The notes beneath the pieces are model-generated. The model did not search any database and was not told where the DNA came from. It saw nothing but the letters and a program-made list of their open reading frames with translations. The position numbers were made by a program, and so were the translations under genes. A stretch of DNA of 64,000 bases. Origin: Bradyrhizobium diazoefficiens. Lineage in GTDB: Bacteria > Pseudomonadota > Alphaproteobacteria > Rhizobiales > Xanthobacteraceae. Below are positions 31,240 through 39,188 of this stretch, one piece after another. The stretch lies in NCBI RefSeq assembly GCF_018131185.1, contig NZ_JAFCJE010000010.1, forward strand, positions 1-64,000, given 5' to 3'. How positions within the stretch are numbered: position 1 is the stretch's first letter; every line of letters begins with the position of its first letter.

Positions 31240-33024
31240 ATGGCGAAGATGCGAGCTATCGATGCTGCCGTGCGAATTCTTGAGAGAGAGGGCATCTCCA
31301 CTGCCTTCGGGGTTCCCGGGGCAGCGATCAATCCGCTTTACTCGGCGCTGAAGAAGCGCGGTTCGATCCGCCACATTTTGGCACGCCACGTGGAGGGCGC
31401 TTCGCACATGGCGGAGGGCTACACCCGCGCCAAGGCCGGCAATATCGGCGTCTGCATTGGAACCTCGGGGCCGGCCGGCACCGACATGATCACCGGCCTC
31501 TATTCGGCGATCGCCGATTCCATTCCGATCCTCTGCATTACCGGGCAGGCGCCGCGCGCGCGGCTCTACAAGGAGGATTTCCAGGCGGTCGACATCGAGT
31601 CGATTGCAAAGCCTGTGACCAAATGGGCGGTGACGGTGCGCGAGCCGGCGCTGGTGCCGCGTGTGTTCAGCCAGGCCTTTCACGTGATGCGCTCGGGCCG
31701 ACCGGGGCCGGTGCTGATCGACATGCCGCTCGACGTGCAGCTCGCCGAAATCGAGTTCGACGACGAGACCTATGAGCCGTTGCCGGTCTACAAGCCGGCC
31801 GCGACGCGCAAGCAGGTCGAGAAGGCGCTGGAGATGCTCAATGCTGCCGAGCGTCCGCTGATCGTCGCGGGTGGCGGCATCATCAATGCCGACGCTTCGG
31901 ACCTGCTGGTGGAATTCGCCGAGATCGCCAATGTGCCTGTCGTGCCGACCCTGATGGGGTGGGGCGCGATCCCCGACGATCACGTGCTGATGGCCGGCAT
32001 GGTGGGTCTCCAGACCAGCCACCGCTACGGCAACGCCACCATGCTCGAATCCGACTTCGTGCTCGGTATCGGCAATCGCTGGGCCAACCGTCATACCGGC
32101 TCGGTCGAGACCTACACCAAGGGTCGCACCTTCGTGCATGTCGACATCGAGCCGACCCAGATCGGGCGCGTGTTCAATCCCGATCTCGGCATCGTCTCGG
32201 ATGCGAAAGCCGCGCTCGAGCTGTTCGTCACCGTCGCCAGGGAGTGGCGGCGCTCGGGCAAGCTCCGCGAGCGCCAGGCGTGGCCCGCTGCCTGCCGAGA
32301 TCGCAAGAAGACGATGCTGCGCAAGAGCCATTTCGAGAACGTCCCGATCAAGCCGCAGCGCGTCTACGAGGAGATGAACAAAGCGTTCGGTCGCGACACC
32401 ACCTATGTCACCGTGATCGGCCTGTCGCAGATCGCCGGCGCGCAGTTTCTCGGTGTCTACAAGCCGCGCAACTGGATCAATGCCGGGCAGGCAGGGCCAC
32501 TCGGCTGGACGCTGCCCGCCGCGCTCGGCGTGCGTGCCGCGTGCCCGGATCGTGAGATCGTCGCGCTCTCAGGCGATTACGACTTCCAGTTCCTGATCGA
32601 GGAGCTCGCGGTCGGGGCGCAGTTCAATCTGCCCTACCTCCACGTCGTCGTGAACAACTCCTATCTCGGCCTGATCCGCCAGGCCCAGCGCGGCTTCGAC
32701 ATGGACTATCACGTCCAGCTCTCGTTCGAGAACGTCAATGCGCCTGAGCTCAATGGATACGGCGTCGACCACGTCGCAGTCGCCGAAGGCCTCGGCTGCA
32801 AGGCCATCCGCGTCACCGACCCCAAGGATACGCAGGCGGCGTTCGCCACCGCGCGCGAATTGATGGCCAGGCACCGCGTGCCCGTGGTGGTCGAGTTCAT
32901 CCTCGAACGCGTCACCAATATCGCGATGGGCACCGAGATCGACAACATCGTCGAATTCGAGGAGGTGCTGGACCTTCCGCTCGACGAGGTCGCAACCACA
33001 CGCGTGTTGCAGCCGGCGGAATAG
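31240..33024 (+). CDS. gcl: Glyoxylate carboligase (tartronate-semialdehyde synthase)
   Basis: This 594-residue TPP- and FAD-dependent enzyme condenses two glyoxylates to tartronate semialdehyde and CO2. Its key diagnostic is Val51 in ARHVEGASHMAEGY, where other TPP enzymes have a catalytic Glu; E. coli Gcl has Val51 too. The TPP motif is GDYDFQFLIEELAVGAQFNL...VVVNNSYLGLIRQ near residues 445-490. Length matches E. coli Gcl (593). It heads gcl-hyi-glxR (the hyi start is 12 bases downstream) and has a GAGGTCC ribosome site. With the oxalyl-CoA reductase candidate and oxalate genes nearby, it may draw glyoxylate from oxalate as well as from purines or glycolate. Confidence 0.96.
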   Translation: MAKMRAIDAAVRILEREGISTAFGVPGAAINPLYSALKKRGSIRHILARHVEGASHMAEGYTRAKAGNIGVCIGTSGPAGTDMITGLYSAIADSIPILCITGQAPRARLYKEDFQAVDIESIAKPVTKWAVTVREPALVPRVFSQAFHVMRSGRPGPVLIDMPLDVQLAEIEFDDETYEPLPVYKPAATRKQVEKALEMLNAAERPLIVAGGGIINADASDLLVEFAEIANVPVVPTLMGWGAIPDDHVLMAGMVGLQTSHRYGNATMLESDFVLGIGNRWANRHTGSVETYTKGRTFVHVDIEPTQIGRVFNPDLGIVSDAKAALELFVTVAREWRRSGKLRERQAWPAACRDRKKTMLRKSHFENVPIKPQRVYEEMNKAFGRDTTYVTVIGLSQIAGAQFLGVYKPRNWINAGQAGPLGWTLPAALGVRAACPDREIVALSGDYDFQFLIEELAVGAQFNLPYLHVVVNNSYLGLIRQAQRGFDMDYHVQLSFENVNAPELNGYGVDHVAVAEGLGCKAIRVTDPKDTQAAFATARELMARHRVPVVVEFILERVTNIAMGTEIDNIVEFEEVLDLPLDEVATTRVLQPAE

Positions 33025-33035
33025 GGGACCGTATC

Positions 33036-33821
33036 ATGCCGAAATTTGCCGCCAACCTCACCATGCTCTTCAACGAGATGCCGTTCCTCGAGCGCTTCAC
33101 GGCGGCGAAGGCCGCGGGCTTTGCCGGGGTCGAGTATCTCTTTCCCTACGACTTCGACAAGGCGCAGCTGCGCGAGCAGCTCGAGGCCCACGGGCTGACG
33201 CAGGTGCTGCACAATCTCCCCGCAGGCAACTGGGCGGCAGGCGAGCGTGGCATTGCGATCCTGCCCGATCGCACCGCCGAATTTCGCGACGGCGTATTCC
33301 GCGCCATCGACTATGCCAAGGCGCTCGATTGCGAGCAGCTCAACTGTCTCGTCGGCATCGCCCCTGCTGACGCCGATCCGCGCGAGCTTCAGGAGACCCT
33401 GGTCGGCAATCTGCGCTTTGCGGCTTCGACGCTGGCGCGGGAGAACATCAAGCTTCTGGTCGAGCCGATCAACACGCTCGACATTCCCGGCTTCTTCCTC
33501 AACGGCACCGAGCAGGCGGTGCAGCTGATCTCGGACGTGCGGTCGAACAACCTCTTCATCCAGTACGACATCTACCACATGCAGATCATGGAGGGCGATC
33601 TCGCCCGCACCATGCAGGAATATCTGCCGCAGATTGCCCATATCCAGCTCGCCGACAATCCCGGCCGCCATGAGCCCGGCACCGGCGAGATCAACTATCC
33701 CTTCCTGTTCCGGCATCTCGACGCGATCGGCTACCGTGGCTGGGTCGGCTGCGAATACAAGCCGCGCACCACGACGCTGGAAGGGCTCTCGTGGCACGCA
33801 GCGCGGACATTCGAGACGTAG
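33036..33821 (+). CDS. hyi: Hydroxypyruvate isomerase
   Basis: This 261-residue TIM-barrel enzyme interconverts hydroxypyruvate and tartronate semialdehyde. It begins MPKFAANLTMLFNEMPFLER, the usual Hyi N-terminus. Metal-binding acids are visible in LLVEPINTLDIPGFF (Glu near residue 143), QYDIYHMQ and VGCEYKP (Glu near residue 241). It belongs to the AP-endonuclease-2-like family and is about the same length as E. coli Hyi (258). It follows gcl by 11 bases and precedes glxR, separated from it by a short palindromic repeat. The three genes form the glycerate pathway from glyoxylate. Confidence 0.94.
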   Translation: MPKFAANLTMLFNEMPFLERFTAAKAAGFAGVEYLFPYDFDKAQLREQLEAHGLTQVLHNLPAGNWAAGERGIAILPDRTAEFRDGVFRAIDYAKALDCEQLNCLVGIAPADADPRELQETLVGNLRFAASTLARENIKLLVEPINTLDIPGFFLNGTEQAVQLISDVRSNNLFIQYDIYHMQIMEGDLARTMQEYLPQIAHIQLADNPGRHEPGTGEINYPFLFRHLDAIGYRGWVGCEYKPRTTTLEGLSWHAARTFET

Positions 33822-33848
33822 AGGTCCTGTCACGCTCGCGGTGCGCTC

Positions 33849-33870
33849 CCTCTCCCGCGCGCGGGAGAGG
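33849..33870. repeat. Short perfect palindrome between hyi and glxR
   Basis: The core CTCTCCCGCGCGCGGGAGAG (33850-33869) is self-complementary and sits in a 101-base gap inside the gcl-hyi-glxR cluster. It is another of the dispersed intergenic elements of this genome and may modulate the stability of the polycistronic message. Confidence 0.5.
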
Positions 33871-33922
33871 TGCACCGAGCGCGTGGATGGAATTTTGCGA
33901 AGACAACTGAGAGAAACCAGAC

Positions 33923-34810
33923 ATGATCGACATCGGCTTCATCGGACTTGGCACCATGGGACGGCCGATGGCCGGCCATCTTCTTGGCGCGGGCCATCGT
34001 GTTCTCCTGCACGACGTCGCGCCCGTTGCGCCGGAGCTGATCGCGGCCGGCGGCATTGCCTGCAAGTCCGGCAAAGCGGTTGCGGAGGAGGCGGACGCGG
34101 TCATCATCATGGTGCCTGATACCCCGCATGTGGAGGCGGTGCTGTTCGACAAGGACGGTGTCGCGAGCGGCATCTCCAAGGGCAAGATCGTCGTCGACAT
34201 GAGCTCGATCTCGCCGCTGGCGACGAAGGAGTTCGCAAAGAAGATCGAGGCGCTGGGGGCTGACTATCTCGACGCGCCGGTGTCGGGTGGAGAGGTTGGC
34301 GCCAAGGCGGCGAGCCTCACCATCATGGTCGGCGGCCCGGAGCGGGCCTACAACACCATGAAACCGGCCTTCGACAAGATGGGCAAGAACGTCACCCGCG
34401 TCGGCGCCAATGGCGACGGCCAGACGACGAAGGTTGCCAACCAGATCATCGTCGCGCTGACGATCGAAGCAGTGAGCGAGGCGCTCCTGTTTGCATCGAA
34501 GGCCGGAGCCGATCCGGCGCTGGTGCGGCAGGCGCTGATGGGCGGTTTTGCCTCCTCGCGGATTCTCGAGGTCCACGGCGAGCGCATGGTGAAGCGCAAT
34601 TTCGATCCCGGCTTCCGCATCGAGCTGCACCAGAAGGATCTCAACCTCGCGCTGGAAGGCGCGCGTGCGCTCGGCCTCTCGCTGCCGAGCACGGCGGTGG
34701 CGCAGCAATTGTTCTCGTCCTGCACCGCCCATGGCGGCAAGGCATGGGATCATTCGGCGATGGTGCGCGCGCTGGAACTGATGGCGGGGCACGAGATCAC
34801 CGCAGCCTGA
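33923..34810 (+). CDS. glxR: 2-hydroxy-3-oxopropionate reductase (tartronate semialdehyde reductase)
   Basis: This 295-residue beta-hydroxyacid dehydrogenase reduces tartronate semialdehyde to D-glycerate with NAD(P)H. It has IGFIGLGTMGRPMAGHLL (Rossmann GxGxxG, residues 4-21), the substrate-site motif DAPVSGGEVGAKAASLTIMVGG near residue 118, and the catalytic Lys in GQTTKVANQIIVAL near residue 171. These match GarR/GlxR. It completes gcl-hyi-glxR. The gap to hyi is 101 bases but holds no obvious promoter, so cotranscription is likely. Confidence 0.94.
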   Translation: MIDIGFIGLGTMGRPMAGHLLGAGHRVLLHDVAPVAPELIAAGGIACKSGKAVAEEADAVIIMVPDTPHVEAVLFDKDGVASGISKGKIVVDMSSISPLATKEFAKKIEALGADYLDAPVSGGEVGAKAASLTIMVGGPERAYNTMKPAFDKMGKNVTRVGANGDGQTTKVANQIIVALTIEAVSEALLFASKAGADPALVRQALMGGFASSRILEVHGERMVKRNFDPGFRIELHQKDLNLALEGARALGLSLPSTAVAQQLFSSCTAHGGKAWDHSAMVRALELMAGHEITAA

Positions 34811-34923
34811 ACTGTTACGCGGTAACAGTCTCCGGATCCTGTGTGTCTTTCGCCGCAGTGGAACTGGAACAATGGTCTCGCCCCGCGGTTGAAGGCGCAT
34901 ATCAATTATTGGAGTCTCAAGTC

Positions 34924-35307
34924 ATGAAAACCCGTTTTGCGATTACGTTGGCTGCCGCGTCGCTGCTGGCGTCGAGCGCAGCCTTTGCTCAGTCGACGAC
35001 CGAACAGGGCGCCAGGGATGGCGCGCGTGCGGGCGGCGACATCGGTGGCCCGGTCGGCGCGATGGTCGGCGGCACCGTTGGTGCGGCCGTCGGCGCGGGT
35101 CTCGAAATTCCGAATGCGATTCTCGGCGGAATCCCGCGAAGTGACTCGGTTGTCGTGGAGGAGCGCGTCGTGGTCGGCGAGCCGCTGCCTCCGACCGTCG
35201 TGCTGCGCCCGGTGCCTAACTACACCGAGTATCGCTATGCGGTCGTGAACGACCGCCGCGTGATCGTCGAGCCGCGCACCCGCCGCGTCGTGAAGATCAT
35301 CGACTGA
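34924..35307 (+). CDS. Secreted DUF1236-type protein
   Basis: This 127-residue protein has a clear signal peptide (MKTRFAITLAAASLLASSAA, cleavage after AFA). A glycine- and alanine-rich region follows (GGPVGAMVGGTVGAAVGAGL), which may be a glycine-zipper membrane-associating helix. The C-terminal 55 residues (TEYRYAVVNDRRVIVEPRTR, RRVVKIID) match the DUF1236 repeat common in secreted rhizobial proteins. The start at 34924 has GGAG about 10 bases upstream; the open frame continues back to 34744 inside glxR, but without family resemblance. The function is unknown. Confidence 0.82.
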   Translation: MKTRFAITLAAASLLASSAAFAQSTTEQGARDGARAGGDIGGPVGAMVGGTVGAAVGAGLEIPNAILGGIPRSDSVVVEERVVVGEPLPPTVVLRPVPNYTEYRYAVVNDRRVIVEPRTRRVVKIID

Positions 35308-35337
35308 TCGGCGGCAAACGTTAAGCGTTGAGAATAG

Positions 35338-35367
35338 GGGCCCTGCGGAATGTCACTCCGCGGGGCC
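35338..35367 (+). terminator. GC-rich hairpin between convergent DUF1236 and VanZ genes
   Basis: GGCCC-T-GCGGA pairs with TCCGC-G-GGGCC across a 7-base loop, about 30 bases past the DUF1236 stop and overlapping the last codons of vanZ on the other strand. There is no T-run, so termination is uncertain. Confidence 0.35.
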
Positions 35368-35730
35368 TTCGCTTGTCGCGGCGGTGCCCGTGCGAAGGCG
35401 CGTGAGCAGCCAATCGACCCCGGCCGCAAGCGCAAAGCCCATGCAGGCGGTGAGCGCGTCGACCAGAAAATCCTGCAGCCGGGCGTGGCGTCCGGGTGCC
35501 CAAAACTGCATCAGCTCCAGCACGCCGATCAGGGCGACCGCAGCCGCTGCGCTCAGCACGCGCCGGCGCGGATAGGCGAGGCCAAAGGCCAATCCCACCA
35601 GGATGAATGCAAGCAGATGTTCGCCGTCCTGGCCGAGGCCGGAATAGGGCCGCAAACCGGGGGGGCCAAGGGTCGCGAAGGTCACTGCGGCGGCGAGCAA
35701 CCAGGCAATGAATCGAACTAAAATAGACAT
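35353..35730 (-). CDS. VanZ-family membrane protein
   Basis: This 125-residue protein has four predicted membrane helices (about residues 4-22, 37-53, 58-75 and 88-106). Between the first two comes GLGQDGEHLLAFILVGLAFG, resembling the conserved D-K-x-x-H-x-x-x-F core of VanZ-like proteins, here with DGEHLLAF. LELMQFWAPGRHARLQDFLVDALTA is the usual second conserved block. VanZ homologues are linked to glycopeptide tolerance in enterococci, but most are of unknown role. It converges with the DUF1236 gene. Confidence 0.8.
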   Translation of the reverse strand: MSILVRFIAWLLAAAVTFATLGPPGLRPYSGLGQDGEHLLAFILVGLAFGLAYPRRRVLSAAAAVALIGVLELMQFWAPGRHARLQDFLVDALTACMGFALAAGVDWLLTRLRTGTAATSEGPAE

Positions 35731-35807
35731 GCGTTGCGCTTAGCACGGATCGGCAGTGGACCGGTACCGTCCTTCCATCAGATCGCCGTGTAGTTAATGA
35801 CGGAAAA

Positions 35808-36416
35808 TTAAAGTGGCTCGCGCACGCCGAGCCCGTGCATGAAGCGCTCCCGGATCTGCACGGGATCACGCCTGGTGGCGCCAACGCCGGGCTTGTCATC
35901 GATACGGACCGCGATCAGGCTCGGCTCGGTGGCCGACATCGCCGCTTCGACCAGGCGTTCGAAATCCTCCTCGTCCGCCGCCCAAGCGCTGCTGGAAAGG
36001 CCGGAGCCGACGGCAATGGCAACGATGTCGGCGACACTTGCCGCAGGTGTCGGCTGTGCGCCGGTGATTTGGTAGATGCCATTGTCCATCACGACCATGA
36101 TGAGGTTCCTCGGCTTCAGGCTCGCAATCGTCGAGAGCGCGCCGAGCTGCATCAACAGCGAGCCATCGCCTTCGAGCGCGAAGACGCGGCGGTCGGGCTG
36201 CGCCAGCGCGACCCCGAGCGCGATCGGAAAGGCAAGCCCCATGCTGCCCAGCATGTAGAAATTCTGCGGGCGGTGGCCGGCGGCCCAGAGGTCGAAATTG
36301 GTGTTGCCGATGCCGCCGATCACGGCTTCCTCGTGCTTCAGCTTTCCAATCAGACGTGAGGTCACGTCGAAGCGGTTCATCACCTTGGTGTTGCCAGTGT
36401 TCATGTCGGTATTCAT
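35808..36416 (-). CDS. TPP-dependent decarboxylase, C-terminal (catalytic) subunit
   Basis: This 202-residue protein is the TPP-binding half of a split decarboxylase. It has GGIGNTNFDLWAAGHRPQNF and LGSMGLAFPIALGVALAQPD, and the TPP/Mg motif EGDGSLLMQLGALSTIA...VVMDNGIYQITG near residue 107. The best family match is the beta subunit of sulfopyruvate/phosphonopyruvate decarboxylases (ComE type). It lies 11 bases downstream of the partner gene. The start at 36416 has a GAGG-type site; a GTG at 36431 is possible. Decarboxylation of a 3-substituted pyruvate to an aldehyde is expected. Confidence 0.85.
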   Translation of the reverse strand: MNTDMNTGNTKVMNRFDVTSRLIGKLKHEEAVIGGIGNTNFDLWAAGHRPQNFYMLGSMGLAFPIALGVALAQPDRRVFALEGDGSLLMQLGALSTIASLKPRNLIMVVMDNGIYQITGAQPTPAASVADIVAIAVGSGLSSSAWAADEEDFERLVEAAMSATEPSLIAVRIDDKPGVGATRRDPVQIRERFMHGLGVREPL

Positions 36417-36427
36417 TTTGGCCGACC

Positions 36428-36982
36428 TCACTTGTCGAAGGTCTTGCCGCCGGTGAGCAGCGGGTTGAGGATCAGCGCCACGGGCGCCTGCGTAGTGACG
36501 GCCTGCTTGATCGAGCGGTCGGCAATGAATTCGAGCTCGTCGAGCCGGGTGATGGTGTGGTGCTCCAGAGCCAGCGAGTCCAGGACCGGCCGCATGGTGC
36601 GGCAGACCAGCGACTGCCCGTAGTTGAACTCGCCGAGCGTGCCGCGCTCGGAGACGAACATGATCAGCGGGATCTGATAGGGCACCGCCAGCGAGGCAAG
36701 GACGTTGGCGAGCGTGGCAAAGCCGGAGGTCTGCATCAGCACCGCGCCGCGCCGTCCGCCCATCCAGGCGCCCGAAACGATGCCGACCGCCTCCTCTTCG
36801 CGGGCGGTGGCGAAAGCGGTGAAGAAGGGATCGGCATGCAGGTTCTTGATCAGAGGGGTCAGCACGCGATCGGGCACGTAGGGGATGAGGCTGATCTCGT
36901 TCCGTTTCAGGGTCTGCAGGACGATGTCGTGCCAGCTGTTGTCGCCCGCCGCCGGCGTCGCCTGCCGTTCCGCAATCGCCAT
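36428..36982 (-). CDS. TPP-dependent decarboxylase, N-terminal (PYR) subunit
   Basis: This 184-residue protein is the pyrimidine-binding half of a split TPP enzyme. It has SWHDIVLQTLKRNEISLIPY at about residues 16-35, then ATAREEEAVGIVSGAWMGGRR with the likely catalytic Glu, then LMQTSGFATLANVLASLAVPYQIPLIMFVSERG. It resembles the ComD/alpha subunits of sulfopyruvate decarboxylase. ATG at 36982 has a GGGAGGA site; the open frame back to 37423 is antisense to the dehydrogenase gene and is not believed. It pairs with the catalytic subunit downstream and is divergent from a 2-hydroxyacid dehydrogenase that could act on the same 2-oxo acid. Confidence 0.85.
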   Translation of the reverse strand: MAIAERQATPAAGDNSWHDIVLQTLKRNEISLIPYVPDRVLTPLIKNLHADPFFTAFATAREEEAVGIVSGAWMGGRRGAVLMQTSGFATLANVLASLAVPYQIPLIMFVSERGTLGEFNYGQSLVCRTMRPVLDSLALEHHTITRLDELEFIADRSIKQAVTTQAPVALILNPLLTGGKTFDK

Positions 36983-37222
36983 CGCGTCCTCCCTGCAGCC
37001 GCGCATGCTTCTTGGGTCTGGCCGTCGCGGCGATCGGCCGAACTTGACGGAGCGGGCGGGATTGTCAACATGTCCGGGCCGCACCGTGATCTGCGCGGAA
37101 CAGCCTGTCGTGGCCGGCGCCGCCATGTCATAAGCGGCGACAACGAAAAACGGGAGGGGGCACGGACGGGCGCGCATTGCGCTGACCCTTGCGGATCTCC
37201 CTCGATAGCCGGAAGGGTCCTG

Positions 37223-38272
37223 ATGTCCGTCAACAGCAAGCGCGTCTTCTACGTCAAATATCTGGCCAATCCGATCTATATCGACATCCTGAAGGCGCGG
37301 CCTGACGTCCGGCTCGATCGCATCGAGAACGAGAGTCCGGAGGACTTCTACGCGCCGATCCTGAGCGCGGCGCATGTCTATCAGATCGGCGCCGCCCGGG
37401 ACGAGCTCGCCCCCCATTTCCATGTCGATGCCGCCCTGCTGAAGCGTACGCCGAACCTGCTGCTGGTCTCAAGCAACGGCGCGGGCTTCGATCCAGTCGA
37501 TGTCGAGGCCTGCACCGATGCGGGCGTGCTGGTCGTCAACCAGTCCGGCGGCAATGCTCATTCGGTCGCCGAGCACGCGCTGGCGATGATGCTGACGCTG
37601 TCCAAGCGCATCATCCAGTCCGATCGCCGCCTGCGCCGGGAGCGCGACGTCAACCGCAACGATCTGGTCGGCAACGAGGTCGAGCACAAGACCGTCGGCA
37701 TCATCGGCCTCGGCAATGTCGGCCGCCGCATCGCCGCGCTGTGCAAGGGCCTGCTGGGCATGAAGGTGCTGGCCTACGACCCGTATTTGTCGGCCGAAGT
37801 GATGGCCGAGCGAGGCGGCGAGAAGGTCGAGCTCGACGAGCTGTTGCGCCGTGCCGATTTCGTCTCGATCTCCTGCCCGCTCGACAAGGGTAGCCGCAAC
37901 ATGATCAGCACGCGCGAGTTCGCGCTGATGCAGCCGCATGCGTATTTCATCACTACGGCGCGCGGCTTCATCCACGACGAGGATGCGCTGCTCCAGGCCC
38001 TGCGTGACAAGCGCATCGCGGGTGCCGGTCTCGACGTCTGGTCCAAGGAGCCGCCGCCGCCGGATCATCCGCTGCTCCAGTTCGACAACGTGCTGGCGAG
38101 CCCGCACACCGCGGGCGTGACCATCGAGGCGCGCCAGAACATGGGCCGCATTGCCGCCGAGCAGGTGCTGGACACGCTCGACGGCAAGCGCCCGCCGCGT
38201 ATCATCAATCCCGAGGTCTGGCCGGCTTACGCGGCGCGGTTCAAGCAGGCGTTCGGGGTGATGCCGGGGTAA
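37223..38272 (+). CDS. D-isomer-specific 2-hydroxyacid dehydrogenase
   Basis: This 349-residue NAD-dependent enzyme belongs to the SerA/GhrB superfamily. TVGIIGLGNVGRRIAALCKG (about residues 156-175) is the NAD fold. The catalytic trio is Arg in NGAGFDPVDV/ITTARGFIHDEDAL, Glu near DVWSKEPPP, and His in ASPHTAGVTIEA, all in family order. The N-terminus (SKRVFYVKYLANPIYIDILK) is a substrate domain unlike SerA proper, so the substrate may be another 2-oxo acid. The ATG at 37223 has a GGAAGGG site. It is divergent from the split TPP decarboxylase, 240 bases apart; both act on 2-oxo acids. Confidence 0.88.
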   Translation: MSVNSKRVFYVKYLANPIYIDILKARPDVRLDRIENESPEDFYAPILSAAHVYQIGAARDELAPHFHVDAALLKRTPNLLLVSSNGAGFDPVDVEACTDAGVLVVNQSGGNAHSVAEHALAMMLTLSKRIIQSDRRLRRERDVNRNDLVGNEVEHKTVGIIGLGNVGRRIAALCKGLLGMKVLAYDPYLSAEVMAERGGEKVELDELLRRADFVSISCPLDKGSRNMISTREFALMQPHAYFITTARGFIHDEDALLQALRDKRIAGAGLDVWSKEPPPPDHPLLQFDNVLASPHTAGVTIEARQNMGRIAAEQVLDTLDGKRPPRIINPEVWPAYAARFKQAFGVMPG

Positions 38273-38390
38273 GGACAACCGAAGCGACGCGGGGCGAGAA
38301 ATCGCCCTTTGGCTTTGATCCGCGTCAAAATCTCCTTTCCCCGAACGGCTTAAATGGGACTAGAGTGCTGCCGGGGCAGCAGGAGGTGCC

Positions 38391-38603
38391 ATGGCTACTT
38401 ATGTCGTCAGGTTCATGAAGAACGTGCTCGGCGAGTACGGTCGGCAGTGCGAGGTCTGTCAGGGTACGCTCGAGGTCGACGCCGCCGACGAGGACGAGGC
38501 CACGGAGCGGGCGAAGGCAAGGTTCTGCAAGGACCAGGCGTTGCATCACTGGTCGCTGCATGCCGACCGCATCCAGGTCAGACCGGCTGACTTTCCGTCC
38601 TGA
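38391..38603 (+). CDS. Small conserved-type protein with CxxC-like cysteines
   Basis: This 70-residue cytoplasmic protein (MATYVVRFMKNVLGEYGRQC...) has an excellent AGGAGGT ribosome site just upstream. Cys in RQCEVCQGTLEV forms a CxxC, with a third Cys in KARFCKDQA, so metal binding or redox activity is possible. The region DAADEDEATERAKARFCKDQ is acidic and helical, and the C-terminus is WSLHADRIQV. I recognise no named family. It converges with the GNAT gene (3-base gap). Confidence 0.75.
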   Translation: MATYVVRFMKNVLGEYGRQCEVCQGTLEVDAADEDEATERAKARFCKDQALHHWSLHADRIQVRPADFPS

Positions 38604-38606
38604 GCT

Positions 38607-39182
38607 CTAGCGGCCCGCCGCCATGACGGGCGGAGGCGCCGTTGTCCCGGCGCCGAGCGAGCGCTGCACCATGACGGTGTCGGACCAGCGGCCGTGGCGA
38701 TAGGCGACGCCGCAGAGCAAGCCTGCGCGCGCGAAGCCGAATTTTTCGTGCAGCGCCAGCGAGGGCGCATTATCGGCGTCGATATAGCCGATCATCTGGC
38801 GGAAGCCGGCCGCCGCGCACGCGTCGACGAGCTCCTGGAGCAGCAGCCGTCCGATCCCGCGGCCAAGGTGCTCGTGATGGACGTAGATCGAATGCTTGGC
38901 CGTGTAGCGATAAGCCGGCCGCTTGCGGAACAGCACGGCATAGGCATAGCCCACGACCGCGCCACGATAGGTGGCAACCAGGTGCGGCAGCCGGGTCTGC
39001 TTCAGGTTCTTGCGCCGGTCGCGCAGATCGTCCGGCTCGGGCGCGCCGGTTCCTTCGACGTCGCGCGGCACGCCGCTGCGGACATGATAGCGGTAGATCG
39101 CCAGCATCGCCTCGACATCGGTGTGACGTGAGGGCCGGACCAGAACCTGTTCGTCACTTGCGCGCGCAGCTGTTTCGTTCAT
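38607..39182 (-). CDS. GNAT-family N-acetyltransferase (phosphinothricin acetyltransferase-like)
   Basis: The 191-residue GNAT protein begins VLVRPSRHTDVEAMLAIYRYHV. The acetyl-CoA-binding loop is HHEHLGRGIGRLLLQELVDAC near residue 105 (R-x-x-G-x-G/A). Domain B is IGYIDADNAPSLALHEKFGF. This layout matches the Pat/YncA branch that acetylates small amines, amino acids or phosphinothricin. The start at 39182 lies just after the upstream decarboxylase stop (a GTG at 39188 adjoins it directly), indicating an operon. A polyamine-type amine made by the decarboxylase is a possible substrate (inference). Confidence 0.85.
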   Translation of the reverse strand: MNETAARASDEQVLVRPSRHTDVEAMLAIYRYHVRSGVPRDVEGTGAPEPDDLRDRRKNLKQTRLPHLVATYRGAVVGYAYAVLFRKRPAYRYTAKHSIYVHHEHLGRGIGRLLLQELVDACAAAGFRQMIGYIDADNAPSLALHEKFGFARAGLLCGVAYRHGRWSDTVMVQRSLGAGTTAPPPVMAAGR

Positions 39183-39188
39183 CGGCAC

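Noticed and set aside
36983..37423. Longer N-terminus for the TPP PYR subunit
   Set aside because: It would run antisense through the start of the dehydrogenase gene; the ATG at 36982 has a strong ribosome site.
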